Source: Pedobacter borealis DSM 19626 (GTDB lineage: Bacteria > Bacteroidota > Bacteroidia > Sphingobacteriales > Sphingobacteriaceae). Taken from it: a DNA stretch of 56,759 bases. The DNA is taken from NCBI RefSeq assembly GCF_000708285.2, contig NZ_JAUG01000023.1, positions 1-56,759 of the forward strand. The letters are read 5' to 3'. The number at the start of each line of letters is the position of its first letter. The stretch's first letter is position 1. This document shows, in pieces, positions 52,501-56,759 of this stretch. The notes under the pieces are model-generated. The model did not search any database and was not told where the DNA came from. It worked only from the letters and a program-made list of their open reading frames with translations. A program made the translations under genes and the position numbers.

Positions 52501-52899
52501 CTTGTAATAGGAAGGCTCGCTGGTGCGCACCTCTCTGCTCCAATCGAAAGAAAAACCAATTTGGTCTAACTGCCTGCGGTAGGTTGCAATGTTTGCCTCG
52601 GTGGTAATAGCAGGGTGCTGTCCGGTTTGTATAGCGTACTGCTCTGCGGGTAATCCGAACGAATCGTATCCCATTGGATGCAATACATTGAAGCCTTTAA
52701 GGCGTTTATATCTTGAAAAAATATCTGATGCAATGTAACCCAGTGGGTGACCAACGTGCAGGCCTGCTCCTGATGGATAAGGAAACATATCTAACACATA
52801 ATATTTTGGCTTTTCAGAATTGCTTTCGGCTTTAAACGTTTGATGATCTGCCCAAAATTTCTGCCACTTTTGTTCTATTTCTTTGAATTGGTAATCCAT
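49522..52899 (-). CDS. leuS: Leucyl-tRNA synthetase with in-frame DUF559 nuclease insert
   Basis: This class I synthetase charges tRNA(Leu). HIGH-type motif PYPSGAGLHVGHPLGY lies at residues 41-55 and KMSKSKFNVVNPDD near the C-terminal third; GSEHATGHLLYSRFW and the anticodon-binding domain are intact. At 1125 residues it is about 160 longer than expected. Residues about 293-450 are foreign: LTPTLSEGEGAGS, then a complete DUF559 (Vsr-like PD-(D/E)XK) domain, then SSSLSKGEGQGEA. The insert sits just before YIEVFTTRVDTIFG, the start of the CP1 editing domain. The frame is open throughout, so a chimeric protein is expected. Confidence 0.93.
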   Translation of the reverse strand: MDYQFKEIEQKWQKFWADHQTFKAESNSEKPKYYVLDMFPYPSGAGLHVGHPLGYIASDIFSRYKRLKGFNVLHPMGYDSFGLPAEQYAIQTGQHPAITTEANIATYRRQLDQIGFSFDWSREVRTSEPSYYKWTQWIFMQLFNSWYNIENDRAEDITTLIEKFNASGTADVKAVCDEDTKEFMPSDWATFTDEEKQIELLKYRLTYLRESTVNWCPALGTVLANDEVKDGFSERGGFPVEQKKMMQWSMRITAYSDRLLQGLDTIDWPEPIKEMQRNWIGKSVGASVKFQICLTPTLSEGEGAGSYGYETADPSLWNILKTNARINRGNQTDAENALWQNVRGNKTGHKIRRQHPIGTYIADFICLNKRLIIEVDGGYHAENQENDKLRTDALNQLGFDVIRFSNEEVLNNIDSIINKIKSELDSRLDRQGTKLSDSSSLSKGEGQGEAYIEVFTTRVDTIFGVSYLVLAPEHEWVAELTTPEQKEDIANYIALTKKKSELDRMADTKTVSGAFTGTYVINPVSGERVQLWIADYVLAGYGTGAVMGVPSGDQRDWLFATHFNLPIIQILDGQKDIDVQADPTKEGKYINSGFINGMTYKEAVPFLNNWLEEEKVGKAKVNFRQRDAIFGRQRYWGEPIPVYFKDGLPYLVKEEELPLLLPEIDKYLPTETGEPPLARAEDWVPKNGGHYELSTMPGWAGSSWYWYRYMDANNNNDFASKEAVEYWKDVDLYIGGSEHATGHLLYSRFWNKFLKDLGYTKEEEPFKKLINQGMIQGRSNFVYRLIFRSISETITGADVDETKYFPLFVSQNIAKAVLDGTYSPQDIKNMVIKQHGNAVMEKIVFTSSMFVLTSHVDVSLVENEILDEGKFRKWRAEFENAVFITENGKYICGVEVEKMSKSKFNVVNPDDLIERYGADTLRMYEMFLGPLEQSKPWNTNGIEGVFKFLRKFWRLFHNEEWTFHVNDAVPTKAELKSLHKIIKKVQDDIERFSFNTSVSSFMIAVNELTDLKCKNRQILEDMVIILSPYAPHICEELWVLLGNEAGTLSYTAFPTFKPEYLVEDEFAYPVSINGKMKMNLNLSLTLAQPEVESILLADEQFQKFLDGKPTKKIIFVKGKIINVVV
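51551..52022 (-). mobile_element. DUF559-nuclease cassette between inverted repeats, inside leuS
   Basis: The ends are GCCTCACCCTGGCCCTCTCC (51551 on) and its imperfect inverse ending GGTTGGGGTGAGGC (52022). Each end also carries a CCCTCTCC-nnn-GGAGAGGG hairpin. Inside, in frame with leuS, is a domain with TDAENALWQNVR, KIRRQHPIGTYIADF and LIIEVDGGYH, the Glu / Gln-x-Pro-Ile-Gly / Asp...Glu-x-Asp pattern of DUF559 nucleases. There is no internal Met to start it separately. The 472 bp plus a possible 2-bp TT target duplication equal 474 bp, which keeps the frame. Confidence 0.85.
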
Positions 52900-53099
52900 T
52901 GCAAGTTTTAAATTTTTAAAGGGGCGAAAATACGGAAATTAAGGGGCTTAAAAAAGCAGATTCATGATAATATTTTGCCAGCAGAAATGCAGAATTAGAA
53001 GAGGTTAAGGGAAAACCTCGGCGCCTTTTGTGTAGTCAGATGTTACCATCTGACTATCGATTATTTAAAATAAGAGAATACTTAGAATATGTGTTTTTA

Positions 53100-53336
53100 G
53101 TGTCAGTTGGGAACAACCGACACCACAATTATTTCGCGGAATCTTACGTGTAGTCAGATGTTACCATCTGACTTGCTATCAAGCGAATCTTATATCCAAT
53201 TTAGCGTCAGTTGGGAACAACTGACACCACAATTATTTCGCGGAATCTTACGTGTAGTCAGATGTTACCATCTGACTTGCTATCAAGCGAATCTTATATC
53301 CAATTTAGCGTCAGTTGGGAACAACTGACACCACAA
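53100..53336. repeat. 104-bp tandem repeat of alternating hairpins
   Basis: Two full units of period 104 (about 53101-53204 and 53205-53308) and a 28-base third start are nearly identical. Each unit has a GTCAGTTG-GGAA-CAACTGAC palindrome and, about 50 bases on, an AGTCAGATG-TTAC-CATCTGACT palindrome. The spacers ACCACAATTATTTCGCGGAA and CTTGCTATCAAGCGAATC are conserved too. Confidence 0.85.
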
Positions 53337-53349
53337 AATTTAACTCCCA

Positions 53350-53384
53350 AAAAAATGCGCCATTGATATTAAAAACCAATGGCG
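53350..53384 (-). terminator. Intrinsic terminator of the lipoprotein gene
   Basis: On the minus strand TGCGCCATTG, an 11-base loop and CAATGGCGCA are followed by TTTTTTT. It starts about 27 bases after the stop of the gene at 53411. Confidence 0.82.
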
Positions 53385-53410
53385 CAGCAAATAATCGGGG
53401 AATTAAGATC

Positions 53411-53839
53411 TTATCTTGATAAAGAATATACTTTAGTAATGTTTGTTTTATCAATTTTAGCGGTAAACTCTAATTTATTTGCAGTAATACTGTTTATTTT
53501 ACAATAATTCAATCCATCATTAATATCCATGCTGAACCGATCAGAATAAATGATTACATAAGTTCCGATTGTTCTGTTACCCGATAAACTCAGCTCTACC
53601 TGATCATCGTTATTTGGCTTAAAGTCAACATAATCACTTGTTGTACCATAGGTAGCAGTTCCATTAATTTTTTTCGGATCTTTCAATGTTTCTTCAGCAG
53701 TATAGCCAGAAGTTACAATTTTATTTAACGTCCATTTCCCTAACATCTGGGCTTTTAAAGAAGTTTCATCTTTTTTGCAAGAAGTAATTGTAGAGGCGAT
53801 AAGTAAGAATAGGCTCAGAATAGTAATTTGTCTTTTCAT
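53411..53839 (-). CDS. Lipocalin-like lipoprotein
   Basis: This 142-residue protein has a lipoprotein signal (SLFLLIASTITSC, Cys21) followed by KKDE. The mature part begins LKAQMLGKWTLNKIV, the usual opening of small lipocalin-like lipoproteins of Bacteroidota. Alternating strands follow (YVDFKPNNDDQVELSLSG, TIGTYVIIYSDRFSMDI, KLEFTAKIDKTNITKVYSL). It is likely anchored in the outer or inner membrane; the ligand and role are unknown. It is monocistronic with a clear terminator. Confidence 0.8.
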   Translation of the reverse strand: MKRQITILSLFLLIASTITSCKKDETSLKAQMLGKWTLNKIVTSGYTAEETLKDPKKINGTATYGTTSDYVDFKPNNDDQVELSLSGNRTIGTYVIIYSDRFSMDINDGLNYCKINSITANKLEFTAKIDKTNITKVYSLSR

Positions 53840-54025
53840 AGTTTAGTTTTAAGATATCCATAATTAACGCCGTTTCGACAAATTTCGTACCGCATTTCGA
53901 AAAAAAGTAAATTTTATTAAAGAATTTAATCCTCAAACTAAAAGCTAATCACATACGTTAGTATTCATTTAGCAATCATTAATTGGTGTTTATCAGGTAT
54001 AATTTATATTTTCGCAGAAACAAAA

Positions 54026-54913
54026 ATGAAATACATGGAAGAATTCGAAGTAAGTGATGCATCTAAGAAAACCAAAACCGTTTATATCTCTACTATAATC
54101 AGTATTGCATTGGTTTTATTAATGCTGGGGCTGCTTGGTTTGGTACTTGTACATGCCAAAAACCTGTCTAACTACGTTAAAGAAAACATCGTTTTAAACA
54201 TTATTGTTGATGAAGGTGCAAAAGAAGCCGATGTTTTGGCCTTTCAAAAAGAATTAAACGCTAACCCTGCAGTAAAACAAACTCAATATGTAAATAAAGA
54301 GCTTGCAGCCAGAAATTTAACACAGGATTTAGGTGAGGATTTTGTTAACTTTTTAGGTTACAACCCGCTAACTTCTACTTTCGATGTGTATTTAAAAGCA
54401 GAATATGCGAACAATAAAAGTATCGATGCCTTAAAAGCAAGTATTTCTAAAAACCCTGTTGTTAAAGAAGTGGTTTACCAAAGCTCTTTAATTGATATGG
54501 TAAACAAAAATATCAGCACCATTGGCTTAATTATTTTAGCCTTTGCCGCACTACTACTAATCATTTCTATTGCACTGATTAACAACACAATAAGACTAGC
54601 AATCTACTCACAACGCTTTTTAATTAAAAGTATGCAGTTGGTTGGTGCAACGAAAAACTTTATTCGACGTCCTTTCTTATTGTATGCTGCTTTGCATGGC
54701 TTAATTGCTGCATTTATTGCCATCATAATTTTATTGGCAACTTTAATTTACGCCCGCAAAGAGGTACCTGAGATTATTATTTTAAATAACTACCAGGAAT
54801 TTGGCTTCGTATTTATAGGCCTTTTAATTGTGGGTATTTTTATAACAGGCATTAGTACATGGTTTGCAGTAAGCAGATATTTACGTTTAAAATCTTATCA
54901 TCTTTATAGATAA
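54026..54913 (+). CDS. ftsX: Cell division protein FtsX
   Basis: This 295-residue permease-like protein has a cytoplasmic N terminus, one helix (about 21-45), and an extracytoplasmic domain (about 46-165). The three C-terminal helices of the FtsX/MacB fold follow (about 166-190, 218-243 and 258-283). The pattern VNKELAARNLTQDLGEDFVNFLGYNPL and QLVGATKNFIRRPFL are typical of FtsX. With FtsE it couples the divisome to peptidoglycan hydrolysis. FtsE is not adjacent here. The stop overlaps the start of the DUF3098 gene by one base. A TATATTTTCG box ending 12 bases before the start is a weak promoter candidate. Confidence 0.92.
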   Translation: MKYMEEFEVSDASKKTKTVYISTIISIALVLLMLGLLGLVLVHAKNLSNYVKENIVLNIIVDEGAKEADVLAFQKELNANPAVKQTQYVNKELAARNLTQDLGEDFVNFLGYNPLTSTFDVYLKAEYANNKSIDALKASISKNPVVKEVVYQSSLIDMVNKNISTIGLIILAFAALLLIISIALINNTIRLAIYSQRFLIKSMQLVGATKNFIRRPFLLYAALHGLIAAFIAIIILLATLIYARKEVPEIIILNNYQEFGFVFIGLLIVGIFITGISTWFAVSRYLRLKSYHLYR

Positions 54914-55140
54914 TGGCAGAAAAAAAAACAGGTCCGGTTGTAAAGGACGTTAAAAGCGAATTGGTGTTTACCAAAAAAAACTATCAGTTATTGTTAATCA
55001 GCATTGCAATTGTAGCAGTTGGTTTTATATTAATGATGGGTACCACTGGCGATATTTATGATTTCAGAAGAACTTTATTGGCACCGATAGTGGTGTTGGC
55101 GGGTTTTGCTTTTGGCATTTATGCTATCCTAAAAAAATAA
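54913..55140 (+). CDS. DUF3098 family small membrane protein
   Basis: This 75-residue protein has a short basic N terminus, FTKKNYQLLLISIAIVAVGFILMMG as the first helix region (quoted in pieces), a DIYDFRRTLLAPIVVLAGF link and a second helix ending YAILKK. This is the DUF3098 pattern known in Bacteroidota. Translational coupling to ftsX (TAATG) supports a shared role in the cell envelope. The function is not established. Confidence 0.88.
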   Translation: MAEKKTGPVVKDVKSELVFTKKNYQLLLISIAIVAVGFILMMGTTGDIYDFRRTLLAPIVVLAGFAFGIYAILKK

Positions 55141-55167
55141 TTTCTTGTATTAGCTAAAGTGTTTTTT

Positions 55168-55175
55168 TAACTTTA
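55168..55175 (+). promoter_or_regulatory. Possible promoter of the DUF2281/PIN pair
   Basis: TAACTTTA differs from TAnnTTTG by one base and ends 4 bases before the antitoxin ATG, implying a near-leaderless transcript. The toxin-antitoxin pair could thus be transcribed independently of ftsX. Confidence 0.35.
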
Positions 55176-55179
55176 TAAT

Positions 55180-55383
55180 ATGACAACAACAAATTTGCAG
55201 ATCGAAATAAATTCCCTTCCCCTAAACCTTAGGCAGGAAGTTGCAGATTTTGTTGAATTCTTAAAAACAAAGCATAAAAATAAGCCGAAGTTAAAATCTC
55301 GCGAATTCGGGTATGCAAAAGGTAAAATCAAATTATCAGATGATTTTGACGAACCGTTAGAAATGTTTGCTGATTATATTTAA
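55180..55383 (+). CDS. DUF2281-type antitoxin
   Basis: This 67-residue protein has a helical N-terminal part (INSLPLNLRQEVADFVEFLK, then TKHKNK) and an extended acidic C-terminal part (GYAKGKIKLSDDFDEPLEMF) expected to wrap the toxin. Its stop overlaps the PIN-domain toxin start by one base. Together they form a type II VapBC-like module. The C-terminal motif is shared with the orphan gene at 23298. Confidence 0.85.
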   Translation: MTTTNLQIEINSLPLNLRQEVADFVEFLKTKHKNKPKLKSREFGYAKGKIKLSDDFDEPLEMFADYI

Positions 55384-55769
55384 TGGCATATCTATTAGAC
55401 ACTCATACCTTCTTATGGTTTGTAGCAGGAGATAATCAGCTGCCAACTTCAATAAATAAAAAACTATCTGATATTAACAAGTCTTGTTTCTTGAGCATTG
55501 CCTCGCTTTGGGAAATTGCCATCAAAAAACAAATCGGAAAACTCGATTTAAAAATTGGTTTTGATGAATTATTTCGATTTGCAGAAAGAAATCAAATCGA
55601 AATAATTGCTATCAATGAAACCCATCTTACTACATTATTAGGTCTCGATTTTCTCAACAATGATCCTTTCGATCGGATTATTGTATCACAAGCAATCTCT
55701 GAAGATTTAACTTTAATATCAAGAGATAAAAAATTAAAAAACTATAAAGTAAAATTACAGTGGGACTAG
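55383..55769 (+). CDS. PIN-domain toxin, VapC-like
   Basis: This 128-residue protein starts YLLDTHTFLWFVAGD with the first acidic metal ligand Asp6. It has SIASLWEIAIKKQIGKL with the conserved Glu, then FLNNDPFDRIIVSQAI with the later acidic residues, and ends LISRDKKLKNY. This is the DTHxxLW branch of PIN ribonucleases, which usually cut RNA when freed from their antitoxin. The gene looks intact. The pair lies between the DUF3098 gene and uppP, an insertion into an otherwise envelope-related gene group. Confidence 0.9.
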   Translation: MAYLLDTHTFLWFVAGDNQLPTSINKKLSDINKSCFLSIASLWEIAIKKQIGKLDLKIGFDELFRFAERNQIEIIAINETHLTTLLGLDFLNNDPFDRIIVSQAISEDLTLISRDKKLKNYKVKLQWD

Positions 55770-55786
55770 CCCATTAATCAAAACAT

Positions 55787-56581
55787 ATGAACTCTTTTGA
55801 AGCCATTGTCCTTGCTATTGTTGAAGGATTAACTGAATTTTTGCCTGTATCGAGTACCGGACACATGATTATTGCATCATCGTTTATGGGCATCGCATCA
55901 GAACCATTTGTAAAACTTTTCACCATTGTGATCCAATTGGGTGCAATACTTTCGGTTGTTGTACTCTATTTCAAAAGATTTTTCAAATCGATAAATTTCT
56001 ACATTAAATTATTGGTTGCATTTATCCCGGCTGCCATATTTGGTCTGCTATTGAGCAAAAAAATCGACGAATTATTAGAAAGCCCAATGGCTGTTGGTAT
56101 TTCGCTGTTAGTTGGCGGTGTTATCTTATTATTTGTAGACAAGTGGTTTAATAAACCAACTATTAATGAAGAGGAGAAAATAACTTATTTAACAGCGCTG
56201 AAAATAGGTTTCTTTCAGTGTATTGCCATGTTACCAGGTGTATCGCGCTCGGGAGCCACTATTGTTGGCGGCATGAGTCAGAAATTAAGCAGAAAAGTTG
56301 CTGCAGAATTTTCATTTTTTTTAGCTGTACCTACCATGTTTGCTGCAACAGCAAAAAAACTTTACGACTTTTATAAAGAAGGGCACACCATTACCCATGA
56401 GCAGACTAACCTTTTAATTATTGGTAATGTTGTTGCTTTTGTAGTGGCACTTTTGGCGATAAAAAGTTTTATCGGATACTTAAACAAAAATGGTTTCAAG
56501 GTTTTTGGATGGTATAGAATTGCTGCTGGTTTAATCATTATCATCCTGTTGCTGAGCGGGCACAACTTACAGATTATATAA
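55787..56581 (+). CDS. uppP: Undecaprenyl-diphosphate phosphatase UppP (BacA)
   Basis: This 264-residue integral membrane phosphatase recycles the lipid carrier for peptidoglycan and other polymers. The two catalytic repeats are [17 protein letters not shown] near residue 14 and [15 protein letters not shown] near residue 148. About eight hydrophobic segments are visible, and the length is normal. The gene follows the PIN toxin by 17 bases and may share its transcript. The usual Bacteroidota neighbour downstream, truB, would lie beyond the window. Confidence 0.95.
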   Translation: MNSFEAIVLAIVEGLTEFLPVSSTGHMIIASSFMGIASEPFVKLFTIVIQLGAILSVVVLYFKRFFKSINFYIKLLVAFIPAAIFGLLLSKKIDELLESPMAVGISLLVGGVILLFVDKWFNKPTINEEEKITYLTALKIGFFQCIAMLPGVSRSGATIVGGMSQKLSRKVAAEFSFFLAVPTMFAATAKKLYDFYKEGHTITHEQTNLLIIGNVVAFVVALLAIKSFIGYLNKNGFKVFGWYRIAAGLIIIILLLSGHNLQII

Positions 56582-56647
56582 TCCAGGAATATTAACCACA
56601 GATTTACACAAATAAACACGGATGATTATTATCTGTGTGCATCCTTT

Positions 56648-56759
56648 CAGGGAAATCGCTTTTAAAACATGTGCAAAAATTAATTAGCCACGGAAACACA
56701 GAAATCACGGAGAAGAAGTAAATTTTTCAGTGTTTTCGTGCTTCCGTGACAAACATAAT
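56648..56759. mobile_element. Second MITE copy, inverted and cut by the window end
   Basis: CAGGGAAATCGCTTTTAA and the following 90 or so bases match the reverse complement of the MITE at 47532-47696. Shared stretches include AAAAATTAATTAGCCACGGA, CACAGAAATCACGGAGAAGA and CGTGCTTCCGTG, with small differences such as ACATGTGC for ACATATGC and a few extra bases near 56730. The far terminal repeat and target duplication are outside the window. Confidence 0.8.

Larger units (their letters stand above)
52900..53410. other. leuS upstream gap with tandem hairpin array and terminator
   Basis: No gene was seen. An open frame at 53107-53328 is only a translation of the tandem repeat. The leuS promoter was not recognised with confidence. 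The gap holds one isolated AGTCAGATG-TTAC-CATCTGACT palindrome (53034-53055), the 104-bp tandem array and a terminator for the lipoprotein gene. Confidence 0.7.

Noticed and set aside
53107..53328. Open frame of 73 codons upstream of leuS
   Set aside because: It simply translates the 104-bp tandem repeat, so the protein would repeat with the DNA. There is no promoter or start context.
53034..53336. Possible CRISPR array
   Set aside because: The regular unit includes the spacers (nearly identical between units), the repeats are palindrome pairs with a 104-base period, and no cas genes are near.

Overview
The window looks like chromosomal DNA from a Bacteroidota bacterium, most likely Sphingobacteriaceae and plausibly Pedobacter or a close relative. 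The grounds are low G+C, promoters with the Bacteroidota -7 box TAnnTTTG, a long Bacteroidota-type IspG with an extra central domain, a lipoprotein TamA homologue (TamL) beside TamB, FtsX followed by a DUF3098 protein, and gene gaps packed with short palindromic repeats. The genus is an inference. No rRNA, tRNA, CRISPR array, prophage or complete insertion sequence was recognised.

Positions 1-11.2 kb (minus strand) hold almost the whole C5 route to protoporphyrin: hemA, a hemC-hemD fusion, hemB, hemL, hemE and hemJ. Between hemL and hemE sits a tightly packed histidine kinase / response regulator / TPR membrane protein unit. hemJ is the last gene of an operon that starts with a ParE-type toxin-antitoxin pair; the 59-residue antitoxin is described here from the raw sequence.

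Positions 11.2-21.6 kb hold a decayed DoxX-like gene, two alpha/beta hydrolases, a UPF0158 protein, an MscS channel, ispG (carrying an in-frame repeat-derived insert), an RDD/GYF protein, and a LiaF-like / PspC / SDR group. Positions 21.7-28.4 kb hold MlaE and MlaF, an orphan DUF2281 antitoxin, an RlmI-like methyltransferase, a lipoprotein of unknown function, msrA, and a PnuC-family transporter with an acyl-CoA-dehydrogenase-like gene. A TPP riboswitch precedes the transporter, so it is probably a thiamine transporter (PnuT).

Positions 28.7-45.3 kb carry topoisomerase IV subunits A and B on the minus strand, separated by a GLPGLI/PNGase F-like secreted protein, cytidine deaminase and the plus-strand unit tamB-tamL-yihY. 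Positions 45.5-56.8 kb hold an amino-acid permease remnant, a GPH sugar symporter, an RhlE-like helicase, leuS, a lipocalin-like lipoprotein, ftsX, DUF3098, a DUF2281/PIN toxin-antitoxin pair and uppP.

The strongest theme is small mobile palindromic elements inserted into functional sites. leuS carries an in-frame cassette of about 474 bp that encodes a DUF559 (Vsr-like) nuclease domain between inverted repeats. ispG carries a repeat-derived peptide insert. The TPP riboswitch has a repeat hairpin in its J2/4 junction. A terminator loop contains another palindromic element. A 165-bp MITE with 18-bp terminal inverted repeats and a perfect 10-bp target duplication lies near 47.6 kb, with a second, inverted copy running off the window end.
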